Shown one piece after another: positions 1-8,716 of a stretch of 61,465 nt of DNA (position 1 is the stretch's first letter; every line of letters begins with the position of its first letter). A program made the translations under genes and the position numbers. The notes under the pieces were generated by a model. It was not told where the DNA came from. It did no database searches and worked only from the letters and a program-made list of their open reading frames with translations. This stretch comes from Terriglobia bacterium (GTDB taxonomy: Bacteria > Acidobacteriota > Terriglobia > Terriglobales > Acidobacteriaceae), in the NCBI GenBank assembly GCA_020073105.1, contig JAIQFW010000003.1, positions 1-61,465 of the forward strand. The letters run 5' to 3'.

Positions 1-323
1 TTGGAGGTTTTGCGACAGACTCCATGGTTGAGAGTATAAACCCGGAATCGTCGCTGCCACTGCACTCTCCGGGTGCGTGGATGGACATAACAATCTGCGA
101 GAGCAACCGCTGGCCGAGTCTGAGAACCTTCCAGATTTCGTAGGAACAATGCGTTGAATCATAGAGGCGATGCAAGCTCCACCTTGTGCTCTTGGCAAGT
201 TCCTTTACGGTGCTCTAAAACTCCCTGCCAGATAAGCGGTTGCAGAGTTACGCGAAATTTACCTGAATTTTCCTCCGGCGGCAGACGAGAGTCAGTTGAA
301 TTGCTCTAGTTTGACCACGAGGT
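1..323. other. Leading stretch without a recognisable gene
   Basis: I see no open frame with coding character on either strand, no RNA gene and no repeat. It lies upstream of the LytTR regulator and probably holds its promoter, but no clear -35/-10 pair stands out. Confidence 0.4.
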
Positions 324-1280
324 GTGCCGGGATATTCAACCAACACAGTCGGAGAGGGTTATGTAACCGGCATCGCATCGATCTCCGGACCACTTCCCAC
401 CATGGACTCGAACGAAGACACGCCGTTTGATTCGTATCCGTCCGGTTACACTTCGGTTTCGGCCAAGGATGGGCTCAGTGGCGAGGCTGCTGGAACAGCC
501 GAGATTCGTACGGTCATCGCCGCGCCAAGGACACCAGACGGAAAAGACCTGCACCTGCTGCTCGATTCTGAGCCCGGAGTCCGGATCATTGCAGAATGCC
601 GTGACACGGAACTGGGAGCCGTGATCAGGAGAAGCAATCCTCATCTGGTGGTGCTCGACATTCGCAGCCAGGACGCGAAGAAGGCTGCGTTGGCGAACAC
701 CGACCTTGACGCCGACCGGCCCGTTTTCATATGTGTCGCGTCTGACTCACAATGTGCCACCTATGCGTTTGAAGTGCACGCTGTAGACTTTCTGCTGCGA
801 CCCTTCGACAAGGTGCGGTTCCACCAAGCTATGGAGCGGGCCCGTCGAGAGCTTCGCAATGCTCAGTACAGCCGCCTAGCGCAGCAGATGATAGGTCTTC
901 TGCAACATTCACGCACGCAGGACCAGCCTGAACAGTTGGTATTCAGAACCAACGGCCGGCTCATCTTCATCGACTTGAACGACATTGACTGGATTGGGGC
1001 CTCGGCCAACTATGTTCGCGTGAATGCCGGGGCAGAGTCGTATCTAGTGCGAGAGAGCATCGGCCGGCTGTCGGCTCGGCTGGATCGTGAACGCTTTGTC
1101 CGCATTCACCGCTCGGTGATTGTGAATGTTCGAAGAATCAAGGAACTGCAATCTTGTAATGCCGGAGAATACATCGCAGTCTTGAAGAACGGAAAGAAAT
1201 TACCCTGTAGCCGTGGGTTTCGTAGTGAGTTGGAACGCTATGTTTCCAGCTGTATGCGGGCCGCGAATCCTGATCGCTGA
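324..1280 (+). CDS. LytTR-family response regulator with degenerate receiver
   Basis: A DNA-binding transcription regulator of the AlgR/AgrA/LytR class. Residues 59-175 form a CheY-like receiver and residues about 205-310 a LytTR domain (FIDLNDIDWIGASANYVRV, then RIHRSVIVNVRRIKEL). The receiver keeps an aspartate at the phosphorylation position (VVLDIRS), but the acidic pair normally found after the first strand is absent (RTVIAAPR) and the conserved lysine of the KPF motif is arginine (LLRPF). Phosphorylation may therefore be weak or absent. The GTG at 324 gives the longest frame; an ATG at 402 is an equally possible start, and neither has a good ribosome site. No histidine kinase is adjacent. 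The family assignment is firm and the target genes are unknown. Confidence 0.88.
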   Translation: MPGYSTNTVGEGYVTGIASISGPLPTMDSNEDTPFDSYPSGYTSVSAKDGLSGEAAGTAEIRTVIAAPRTPDGKDLHLLLDSEPGVRIIAECRDTELGAVIRRSNPHLVVLDIRSQDAKKAALANTDLDADRPVFICVASDSQCATYAFEVHAVDFLLRPFDKVRFHQAMERARRELRNAQYSRLAQQMIGLLQHSRTQDQPEQLVFRTNGRLIFIDLNDIDWIGASANYVRVNAGAESYLVRESIGRLSARLDRERFVRIHRSVIVNVRRIKELQSCNAGEYIAVLKNGKKLPCSRGFRSELERYVSSCMRAANPDR

Positions 1281-1294
1281 AGACAATCTTCTCG

Positions 1295-1311
1295 GCGACA
1301 GGCGATGTCGC
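1295..1311. terminator. Small hairpin between convergent genes
   Basis: A 6-bp stem GCGACA/TGTCGC with a 5-base loop sits 14 nt after the LytTR stop and ahead of the stop of the convergent TPR gene. There is no U-tract, so it is a weak terminator candidate. Confidence 0.25.
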
Positions 1312-1346
1312 AAACTGCGGCTTCGGGATGGTGTGGGCCTGGTGCG

Positions 1347-2321
1347 CTATTTCTTCTGCTCCTCCCCTTGCTTCATGGCCGCCTCGATCTTGGCAACCAT
1401 TTGCCGTACCGGTTCGGCCATTGGTCCCTGAGGGTCGAGCCGCAGGTACTCATTGAATTCCTTGAGCGCGGCCGCGTTGTCGCGTTTGCGGAGACCGATG
1501 TTGCCCAAAACAATGTGGGCTGGAGCTAGATCAGGCTTGAGGGCGACAGCCCTCTGCGCATGCGGTTCGGCATCCTGCCAGCGTCCCATCGCCCAATACG
1601 TCCTTGCGAGATCCGTGTGTCCCTGTGCATCGTCGGGGTTGAGCTCCAGACCATGCGTTAATGCCTTCTCTGCATCTTCGAACTTCTTTTCCTGGTTAAA
1701 CACTGCACCCAGGGCCAGATATCCCGGCGCCAAGCTGGGAGCAAGTTCGGTCGATTTCTGCAACGCCGCCTGCGAATCATCTAGTTTCCTCTGGTCCAGA
1801 TAAACCAGACCCAGCATCAGGTAAGCTTCCGGAAACTTGTCGTAAAGCTGGATCGCCTTGCGAAAGTGCTTGATGCTGCCCTCCGCGTCCTTGTCCTCGT
1901 TCAAGCTTTTCTGGCCGGCATCGAATTCTTTTTTCGCCTCGGGGGGGATCGCGCCGCTGACGCTGACTGAACCGCTGGGTGGCACTTCCTTTTCCGGTTC
2001 CTTGATGGGTCGCAGGGTAATCAACTCATTCGCCATGTGCGCCATGCTGAGATCGATATTACTGGAATATGGGAAGAAACCCTGCCCTTCGATGGTCAGG
2101 CGGTAGGTCGATGGGGGTAAGGCATCGAACTCAAACTTGCCTTGGATGTCGGTTTGGGCTTGCGTGTCGTAGTCGATCTTGATGCCGCGCAAACGAATTA
2201 CTACGTGATCTGCGGGCTGGCCATTCGCATAACGAACGACGCCACGGACGTAGTCCGCCCACGCACTAACTGAAACAATGACAAAAATGGCTAGAACAAG
2301 TCGCCTGAAAGCAGAGGACAT
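1347..2321 (-). CDS. Secreted TPR protein with carboxypeptidase-regulatory-like domain
   Basis: A 324-residue exported protein. Residues 1-22 are a signal peptide ending SVSAWA. Residues about 24-105 match the carboxypeptidase regulatory-like (CNA-B type) beta-sandwich (VVIRLRGIKIDYDTQAQTD, DIQGKFEFDALPPSTYRLTI). Residues about 130-315 hold at least five tetratricopeptide repeats (AYLMLGLVYLDQRKLDDSQA, LAPGYLALGAVFNQEKKFED). It probably scaffolds protein-protein contacts in the periplasm. The ATG is supported by an AGGAGG five bases upstream. It lies downstream of the TonB-dependent receptor on the same strand, 144 nt away and behind a terminator. The two share the same kind of N-terminal domain, which suggests a related envelope role. 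The specific function is unknown. Confidence 0.85.
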   Translation of the reverse strand: MSSAFRRLVLAIFVIVSVSAWADYVRGVVRYANGQPADHVVIRLRGIKIDYDTQAQTDIQGKFEFDALPPSTYRLTIEGQGFFPYSSNIDLSMAHMANELITLRPIKEPEKEVPPSGSVSVSGAIPPEAKKEFDAGQKSLNEDKDAEGSIKHFRKAIQLYDKFPEAYLMLGLVYLDQRKLDDSQAALQKSTELAPSLAPGYLALGAVFNQEKKFEDAEKALTHGLELNPDDAQGHTDLARTYWAMGRWQDAEPHAQRAVALKPDLAPAHIVLGNIGLRKRDNAAALKEFNEYLRLDPQGPMAEPVRQMVAKIEAAMKQGEEQKK

Positions 2322-2416
2322 GAAACCTCCTGTGGGAACAAGGCTGATCCTGAACAGCTGCTATGTTAGTCGACGTGATCTGGCTTTTGCAAACCACGCC
2401 CCGGTTTACGATTCAT

Positions 2417-2445
2417 GAAAAACAGGGAGGGCGTAAGGCCCTCCC
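2417..2445 (-). terminator. Intrinsic terminator of the TonB-dependent receptor gene
   Basis: Read on the minus strand, GGGAGGGC and GCCCTCCC form an 8-bp GC-rich stem over a 5-base loop (plus-strand arms 2425-2432 and 2438-2445). It is followed by TGTTTTT, a typical U-tract. It lies just after the stop codon at 2466. Confidence 0.8.
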
Positions 2446-2452
2446 CGGTTAA

Positions 2453-2474
2453 GAATTCTAGGTCTCTAGAATTC
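2453..2474. repeat. AT-rich 9-bp palindrome over the receptor stop codon
   Basis: GAATTCTAG and CTAGAATTC (2453-2461 and 2466-2474) are perfectly complementary around a 4-base loop. The stop codon of the TonB-dependent receptor lies within the right arm. It sits directly before the GC-rich terminator and may stabilise the mRNA 3' end. Confidence 0.6.
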
Positions 2475-5400
2475 GAATTTAACGCTAAACCGAGCGTAGA
2501 ACGGACGCAGGTAGCCCGGGTTGGCATTTCCGCTCGCTGCCGAGGGACCTACTCCCGTCGGCTTGGAGAAATCGGAATTCAAAACGCCTACCGTGCGCTG
2601 TTTGTTCTGGTCCACGCGAAGCAGGGTTTTACTGTTGGCCAAGTTGAACAGGTCAGCTCCCAAACGGATTCTCGTCCCTTCCGTTACGCGGATGGGATAG
2701 TCCATGTGGTAGTCGACTTGCCCATAGTCCTTGGTGCGGCCGAGCGCGCCGCGGGCCGAAGTGCAGTTGGTGGTTTCGTCAGCGCAGAACGGAATCTCGC
2801 CCGCGTTGGCGTAGACCGGATGAGCATACAGGTTGTTGATCGGGATGCCGGTCTGGAAGTGCACTGAGCTGCCGACCGTAAGGCCCTTCAGGTGGTTAGC
2901 GAAGGTGTAGCTCACGTAGCCGTTCACCAAGTGGCGAACGTCGGTGTTCAACACGCCCGGTGTGAACTGCTGCCCGAGCAGGTTCCAATCGCCGCGAGTG
3001 AAATCGAACAAGGAGCTGATGTTCGGGTCGACTTGGCCGTTGTCGTTGCGGAACGAACCTTCGTAGTTGCCCAGTAGCTTGGCAATCCGATAGTTCGCGC
3101 GCAGCAACCAACCCTTGGACATCGACTTGTTCACTTCAAACTCCATGGCTTGGTACTTGCGGATGGGATCGACGAAACCATCGGCAACGCCGTCCGCTAC
3201 CGGATCTCCCGGGAACGCACCGTTGCTGTATGGGCCCGGCGTGACGCACATGTTGTCGTTGCCGGCAGTGTTGGTGACAGAGTTGCCAAAGCTGTCTGTG
3301 ATGCCACCGTTAAAGGACAGAGTGTCATACGGGGTTGTAACCGGGCAACTCCCGCCCAGGGCAGCGTTGTATCCGTTCTGGATCGGGTTGGTGAAGTAGT
3401 CCGTGGTGTTGGACGGATTGCCGATGAGGTACTGCTGGGCCAAACCTGCATCCGCGGCATCCGGTGACAGTGCCGCCAAATCCTCGATGATGCGCTTAAT
3501 GCGGCGGTCTGTGTAGCGGGCAGTGAAGATTACGCCTGAGTTGCCGAATTCGTGCTCAAAGCCTGCCACGAATTCGTCGAGGTATTCACTGCGGGCCTGC
3601 GGTGCGAATGCCACCGAAGACTGCGCGGCCACGCCACCGTTGTAGCTGCGAATGAAGCCGCCATTGGCCTGAGGAGTTTGCGTTCCGACCAGCGTGGACA
3701 AATCCATGACGCCATCAGAATCAACCACCACATGGCCTGCGCCATCGGTTGGTGGTACCCAGTTCGTGTCGGCAAAATCGAACTCAGAGCTGAGCGAACG
3801 GATACCCATATCCAGCGGCAGGGCTTCGGTGTAACGGCCGAAGTTGGCGTACACCTTGCTTTTGCGGTTGCCCCACGGATCGATGCTGACGCCGAGGCGT
3901 GGCGACCAGTTGTCGGTAAACGTGTAGTGGGCGTTCACGCCGGCCAAGCGTTGCTGCTCCCAACGCAGACCAGCGCTGACCGTGACGTATTTGTTGAGCG
4001 ACCAGCTATCCTGCGCGAAGAGCGTGTTGTAGTGAGAGTTAGTCTTGAAGTTCAGGTTTCCAAACTCGCCACGTACCTGGCGCAAATTCACGCCAATTCC
4101 ACCGTCTGCGCAGGCGTCAGGCCCGCCCGGAGCACCCAATCCGGTAACGTACAGTTCGGCAGCGTTAGGACTGCCGCTTTCAATACAGGAGTCGCCGCCC
4201 CGGGCACGAAGCTGGAATGCCGCGTTGGTGCCGTTGGCCGCCAAAGCTGCACGAATCGGCCCATTCCCCGGGGTGTTTGGATCAAGCAGCGCATCGATCA
4301 CGCCTTGGTCAACCGGGATCGTGGACCCGGTGCGCAGCTTCGTGCCATCGTAGTGATTGATGTCATAACGATAGCCGAAGCCCAAGGTGTGCTGTCCGAG
4401 GAAGTTGAATGCCTTCTGGGTGTCAAAATTTAGCCCGTAGTTTTCCCCGGTCGTGTTTTCATAGTAGCCCAGACCCTGGCGGGTGAACTGGCCGCGCAGC
4501 TTGTTGGTCGGCGCAGTGCAGTCCCCGTTGGGAGTGCCAGGCAGATCGCAAGGAGTCCGCTGCGTATAGTCCAGGATTTGCGAAACGCCAGGAGAGAAAG
4601 GAGTGTCGTTCAAATTGTTGTGGCCCCAGGACCAGGATGCGTTGAACAGCCAGGTCGGGCTGAGGGTGCCGTTGTAGCGCACGACGAAGTTGCGCGTGCC
4701 GTATTGCAGCTTGTCGAAAGTGGTCTTTGACGCGGTCTGGGGTCCCAAGACTCCGTTGGCATTCTGGTCCCCGTAGGTTGGATCGCCAAAAATCGATGCC
4801 TCGAACTGGTGATTGTCGTTGAGTCTGTAGGTGACTTTTCCCGAATACGAGTAAACTCGCACGGGCACATCGAAGTTGCCCAAGAACGTTTGGGTCGGAC
4901 CGGCTAGTCCGGCTGTACCCAAGTCCGACGGATTGCGGTACTGGGCAAACTGATCGTGGTCTGTGTTCCACTGTGGGTTGAATGCCCCGAAGAAGAACAG
5001 ATGGTCTTTCATCCCCGGAACGTAGCCGCCAACCTGGGTGTCCACGTCGTAGTTGCTCTGATGAAGGATTTTGCCCTGTAGGTTGAACCTCTCGTTGGCT
5101 CCGCCGGCGCCGAAATCGTCCGTCTGCAAGCGGGTCGCTTCCATGGATTGGGGAGCGAAGAATCCGCCCACGGAACCGTGGAACTGGTTCGAACCAGTCT
5201 TGGTGACGATCTGCACGATGCCGCCGGTCGACTTGCCGTATTGCGCTTCAAAGCCGCCGCTCTTTACCTGTACTTCCTTCACGAACGACAGGTTGATGCC
5301 GGTGGAGAGCGAGCCGTAGTTACGTGAGTAGACGCCGATGCCGCCGAAGGCGCCGTCGGTGATGCTCACGCCATCTGCGATGTAGTTATTTTCCAGACCG

Positions 5401-5948
5401 GTACCGCCCGAAATGGACGGATTCGCCGTTCCCGTGCCGCCGCCGGAAGCCACACCGGGCGCCGCATAGAACAAGCCAGTCACGCCGCGTCCGACCGGGA
5501 CAGCCTGGTAGAAGTTGTCAGTCAGGTTGGACGAAGTGGCCGTGGAAGTCGTGTCCACTCCAACCGCGGCCGCGGTCACTTCGACCACAGTCGAACTGGT
5601 GCCCAACTCCAGCTTCACGCTGATGTTCGAAGTGTGGCCTGTTAAGACCTGGGCGGACTTGATGTCAGAGGTTTTGAAACCGTCTTTCACGATCTTCACG
5701 GAATAGGAACCGGGAATCAGAACCTGGAACAGGAACCGGCCCTCAGCATCCGTAGTGGCGGTCTTTTCGCCGATCGGACCTGAGATGGTTACCTGCGCAC
5801 CTTGAATGACCGCATTGGAAGGATCGGTCACGGTGCCCGCTAGATTGCCTTTCACCGCTGATTCGCTAGTTGCTTGAGCGAAGCTCAGCGTTGCCAGGCA
5901 CAGGAGCATTGCGCCTAGCGCAATGGCCGCACATAGCTTTTTCGCCAT
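2466..5948 (-). CDS. Oar-like TonB-dependent outer-membrane receptor
   Basis: A very large (1160 aa) outer-membrane receptor of the Oar type that is expanded in Acidobacteriota. After a signal peptide ending ATLSFAQA comes a carboxypeptidase-regulatory-like domain (about residues 30-115; GNLAGTVTDPSNAVIQGAQV), then a plug (about 120-260; IADGVSITDG, TGGIVQIVTKTGSNQFHG), then a long beta-barrel ending in aromatic YARFSVKFEF. It probably imports a large substrate such as oligosaccharide or peptide using TonB energy, though the ligand cannot be read from sequence. I chose the ATG at 5948 because AAGGAGG lies upstream; the frame extends to a TTG at 5987 without support. A terminator follows at 2417-2445. 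No TonB or ExbBD gene is nearby. Confidence 0.93.
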   Translation of the reverse strand: MAKKLCAAIALGAMLLCLATLSFAQATSESAVKGNLAGTVTDPSNAVIQGAQVTISGPIGEKTATTDAEGRFLFQVLIPGSYSVKIVKDGFKTSDIKSAQVLTGHTSNISVKLELGTSSTVVEVTAAAVGVDTTSTATSSNLTDNFYQAVPVGRGVTGLFYAAPGVASGGGTGTANPSISGGTGLENNYIADGVSITDGAFGGIGVYSRNYGSLSTGINLSFVKEVQVKSGGFEAQYGKSTGGIVQIVTKTGSNQFHGSVGGFFAPQSMEATRLQTDDFGAGGANERFNLQGKILHQSNYDVDTQVGGYVPGMKDHLFFFGAFNPQWNTDHDQFAQYRNPSDLGTAGLAGPTQTFLGNFDVPVRVYSYSGKVTYRLNDNHQFEASIFGDPTYGDQNANGVLGPQTASKTTFDKLQYGTRNFVVRYNGTLSPTWLFNASWSWGHNNLNDTPFSPGVSQILDYTQRTPCDLPGTPNGDCTAPTNKLRGQFTRQGLGYYENTTGENYGLNFDTQKAFNFLGQHTLGFGYRYDINHYDGTKLRTGSTIPVDQGVIDALLDPNTPGNGPIRAALAANGTNAAFQLRARGGDSCIESGSPNAAELYVTGLGAPGGPDACADGGIGVNLRQVRGEFGNLNFKTNSHYNTLFAQDSWSLNKYVTVSAGLRWEQQRLAGVNAHYTFTDNWSPRLGVSIDPWGNRKSKVYANFGRYTEALPLDMGIRSLSSEFDFADTNWVPPTDGAGHVVVDSDGVMDLSTLVGTQTPQANGGFIRSYNGGVAAQSSVAFAPQARSEYLDEFVAGFEHEFGNSGVIFTARYTDRRIKRIIEDLAALSPDAADAGLAQQYLIGNPSNTTDYFTNPIQNGYNAALGGSCPVTTPYDTLSFNGGITDSFGNSVTNTAGNDNMCVTPGPYSNGAFPGDPVADGVADGFVDPIRKYQAMEFEVNKSMSKGWLLRANYRIAKLLGNYEGSFRNDNGQVDPNISSLFDFTRGDWNLLGQQFTPGVLNTDVRHLVNGYVSYTFANHLKGLTVGSSVHFQTGIPINNLYAHPVYANAGEIPFCADETTNCTSARGALGRTKDYGQVDYHMDYPIRVTEGTRIRLGADLFNLANSKTLLRVDQNKQRTVGVLNSDFSKPTGVGPSAASGNANPGYLRPFYARFSVKFEF

Positions 5949-6190
5949 AAACTTTAACGCCTCCTTGGTGTCTTTTTGTTGGATCAAGCGAACCGCATTC
6001 CTAGAAAGTGCCTAACAGCCGTACCGGTTCGTCCCGAGCACGGGAACTGCCGCACTGCCAGGGATCGGAGGCAGGGGTACATAAGTTTGGAAATCGGGTA
6101 CGAGTGCATTGAATGATGCAATGGACACACAGGACGGCAAAACGTGGGTATTGTGTGGCGACCCAACGAGCATCTAACAATTCAGAAAAC

Positions 6191-6219
6191 TATATAGCTG
6201 CTTCGTTCCGACAGAACAA
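6191..6219 (-). promoter_or_regulatory. Candidate sigma-70 promoter for the TonB receptor
   Basis: On the minus strand TTGTTC (6214-6219) and TATATA (6191-6196) are separated by 17 bases. The start would lie about 240 bases upstream of the ATG at 5948 and imply a long leader. This is inferred from consensus similarity only. Confidence 0.35.
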
Positions 6220-6364
6220 GGCTGGTTTCTAAGATCTGCTGTCTATCCCCGGCTATGGTGTCTTTGTCACTCTTACTGGCTCGCTCTTGCCTTTCAGATG
6301 TTCCCAGGGGCGGGCTATGAGAATCCGTAGCTCTTTCTGCCAGATCCCCGCGGAAGAGAGCTAT

Positions 6365-6397
6365 TTCCTGAGTTTTGTTTTCGCAAAACTCCCGGAA
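6365..6397. repeat. Stable hairpin in the long intergenic region
   Basis: GAGTTTTG (6370-6377) and CAAAACTC (6384-6391) pair perfectly around a 6-base loop. A lower stem TTCC (6365-6368) with GGAA (6394-6397) extends it across a small internal loop. It could be a leader-RNA element or a terminator; there is no long T-run. Confidence 0.5.
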
Positions 6398-6603
6398 GTC
6401 TACGAATCCGCCTGACTAGCCATGGATGGCGGTCGCGTACTGCGATCTTGTGATCGAGGCCTTACTTTGCTTATTCGTCCCTATTGTCATGGTGCTCGTT
6501 GCAGACCACTCCCTGCTAGCTTTGGTTCGTGCTAAAAGGAGGACTCGGCAGATGGAATTGATGAACTCGTAGCTCTGCGAGGAGGTAGGCACTGCGAACT
6601 CAA

Positions 6604-7122
6604 GTGGACTGTATGCCCGTCACTCCGGAAGGCGAGGGCCCCATCACCGTTGGCGAAACCATCCCCAATCAGGAGATTCAGTACGTGCTGGCGGTGGCTC
6701 GTAAGGAGCTTGAGGCTCTGCTGGAGCAGCGCTTAGCGATATTGACGCGCATCGGCGCACTACGCCGCACAATTGCCAGCCTGGTGGATACGTTTGGAGG
6801 TGCAGCCCAGGACGAAGAACGAATAAGGATAAAGCCCCGAACCGTCGAGGCCAGACAGAAAGGTCTGACCGAGGCTTGTCGAGCGATCTTGATTCAGTCG
6901 AGTGAGCCCTTGACCGTCATGGGTGTTGCGCAAAGAATTCACAGTAGCAACCCAGCGGTGTTAAGCAATCACAAGAATTCAGTTTCTTCGGTCGCGACAA
7001 TTCTGCGCCGGCTGCACTCTTACGGAGAAACTACGTCAATTTTGAATCGGTCCGGACGGCGGGTCTGGGCATGGCGCAGGTCTACCCACGAAGCTACACC
7101 CGCCGTACCCAGCGGCAATTGA
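6604..7122 (+). CDS. Putative winged-helix-like protein of unknown function
   Basis: A 172-residue protein with two parts. Residues about 25-60 form a predicted coiled coil (ARKELEALLEQRLAILTRIG). Residues about 95-160 look like a winged helix of the HARE-HTH kind (LTEACRAILIQSSEPLTVMG, then SSVATILRRLHSYGE and RRVWAW at the wing). That layout suggests a dimeric DNA- or protein-binding regulator, but I do not recognise a named family member. Start choice is open: GTG 6604 or ATG 6613, with GGAGGT at 6581-6586 rather far upstream. It stands alone between the divergent TonB receptor and the convergent M24 peptidase. Confidence 0.65.
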   Translation: MDCMPVTPEGEGPITVGETIPNQEIQYVLAVARKELEALLEQRLAILTRIGALRRTIASLVDTFGGAAQDEERIRIKPRTVEARQKGLTEACRAILIQSSEPLTVMGVAQRIHSSNPAVLSNHKNSVSSVATILRRLHSYGETTSILNRSGRRVWAWRRSTHEATPAVPSGN

Positions 7123-7163
7123 CGTGGTTACGAATTAGCAAGGTGCTCGCGCGGTGGTTCGAG

Positions 7164-8486
7164 TTACCGCATCGCGGCTTCGATCTCCTCGGCAGAGTAT
7201 GGAACTCCGGGTGTCAGCAGTTCCGTACCTTGCTTACCAACCAGAAACAAGTCTTCGAGGTAGAAACCTTGCCCATCGACGGAGGCGATCGGTTCAAACG
7301 CAATGGTGCTTCCGGCGCGCAGTTGGTTCCCGACAGATCCGGCATCCAGGTTCATTGTGTGCAACTGCCAGAACGGAACATTTTCTCGCTTGGACCATGA
7401 GTCAATCGCGTGCCGTGCCATGGCAGTCTTTGCCGCTTCACGATGACGAAGAAGTTCACCGCTCCAGGATTTGAACACTTGGTTGGGCGTTACCCCTTCG
7501 TGCAAGGATTTGACGCCCGCCTGGTATGCCGCAACAAAGATATTCCAAGTTTCGTGTTGCTCGTCACTGTAGTGCCCAGACACGGGAACCGTCCGGCCCA
7601 GATCACCCTGGTAGTGGTCCGACTCGCAGCCCACATCGAGACGAACCAAGTCGCCTGAATGCATAACAGCGTCCAAATGATCGTATCGGGCGAGGGAAGA
7701 AAAGGGATGGGGGAATACGCCATTCTCTCCCGCCATCGCCCACGGCCAAAAAGAAGAGCCGTGTGCCCCCTGATGCCAGCACGTATTCTCCACAGCAGCT
7801 TCGATGGTTCGTTGCGACACACCCGGCCTGATCGTGCGCATTCCAGCGAGCACGGCGGCCACCGTAGCTTTTGCGGCAGCTCGCACAGATGCCATCTCCG
7901 ATTGGCTTTGCACAGTCATAAGCGCATACACGCGGTCGTGGGCCTCTTTGAGCTCGAACGAAGGCCATTTCGCAGCGAGGGTGACCGCCCACAGCGGCGC
8001 TTCAGGGGCTTTTTCGCTAGCGAGGTTGGACGGCAGTTCCTCAACCGCTTGCCAATCTTTCAGGTAGTAAAGAGTCGACGGCGAGGTCGCGTGCTGTGCG
8101 AGAAAATTCAGAAGCGCGGAAAAATCCACCACGTGATCGACCCCTGATCGGTTGGCTGCTTCGGATCCGGGAGAAACTTCAGGCGGTTGAATCTTGGAGA
8201 ACGGAGGGTCGGACACCAGAAAGAGCCAACTTTGTCCGGAACGCCCATCGATGGCGAGCAGGGCCCCCACGGTGTTCTCGAGACCGGTGAAATAGTAGAA
8301 AGCGGCATCCTGGCGAAACCCGTCCCCGGCAATCTCGAGCCTGGAGTTGGCGTGAACCAGCAGGACGCCGTCATGAAAAGCGGTCGCCGCACGCTGCCGG
8401 CGCTCTTGCAGCTCCGCCTTGTCAGCAGCAACGCACTGCAGAGCGCTGGTGCCTAAAAGCACTATGACCAACAGGTTGGTTCGCAT
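7164..8486 (-). CDS. Secreted M24 family metallopeptidase (Xaa-Pro aminopeptidase-like)
   Basis: A pita-bread-fold aminopeptidase (440 aa) that removes N-terminal residues ahead of proline or a related dipeptide. The N-terminal half (about residues 25-190) is the creatinase-like domain; the C-terminal half carries the dimetal site. The five expected ligands are visible: Asp in RLDVGCESDHYQGDLGRT (both LDVG and GDLG), His in WQLHTMNLD, Glu in IAFEP and Glu in LEDLFLV. The ATG at 8486 is preferred because it gives a signal peptide (MRTNLLVIVLLGTSALQCVA). The frame runs on to 8576 but adds a cysteine-containing segment of no obvious use. An exported enzyme of this kind probably helps peptide scavenging. 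It is transcribed divergently from the TPR lipoprotein. Confidence 0.88.
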   Translation of the reverse strand: MRTNLLVIVLLGTSALQCVAADKAELQERRQRAATAFHDGVLLVHANSRLEIAGDGFRQDAAFYYFTGLENTVGALLAIDGRSGQSWLFLVSDPPFSKIQPPEVSPGSEAANRSGVDHVVDFSALLNFLAQHATSPSTLYYLKDWQAVEELPSNLASEKAPEAPLWAVTLAAKWPSFELKEAHDRVYALMTVQSQSEMASVRAAAKATVAAVLAGMRTIRPGVSQRTIEAAVENTCWHQGAHGSSFWPWAMAGENGVFPHPFSSLARYDHLDAVMHSGDLVRLDVGCESDHYQGDLGRTVPVSGHYSDEQHETWNIFVAAYQAGVKSLHEGVTPNQVFKSWSGELLRHREAAKTAMARHAIDSWSKRENVPFWQLHTMNLDAGSVGNQLRAGSTIAFEPIASVDGQGFYLEDLFLVGKQGTELLTPGVPYSAEEIEAAMR

Positions 8487-8716
8487 GGCTGCCGAAGATA
8501 CCATGCCTAGTTCGGTGCCGCAACGCGCGCAGGACCACCCTTGGATCCGTGCGCCAAGCACGCCACAACCGGCCAAACCAGCTCTCGATTGTTATGTGAG
8601 TCCAGACGAACTGTCTTCCGGCCGGCTGGTTCTGCTATCCAGCCCACACGCACAGCGTCTAGCTATAACAGAGCAAGGGCCATAAACCTAGTCACATATT
8701 CGAAGGAGGCACCATA

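Larger units (their letters stand above)
5949..6603. other. Long intergenic region between divergent genes
   Basis: About 650 bases separate the TonB receptor (minus) and the winged-helix-like gene (plus). It contains a plausible promoter for the receptor (6191-6219) and a stable hairpin (6365-6397). No coding frame is convincing on either strand. Confidence 0.5.

Noticed and set aside
3552-4433. Open frame of 293 codons on the plus strand
   Set aside because: It lies wholly opposite the TonB-dependent receptor, whose frame matches a known family. The antisense frame has low-complexity composition and no motif; it arises from high GC at third positions.
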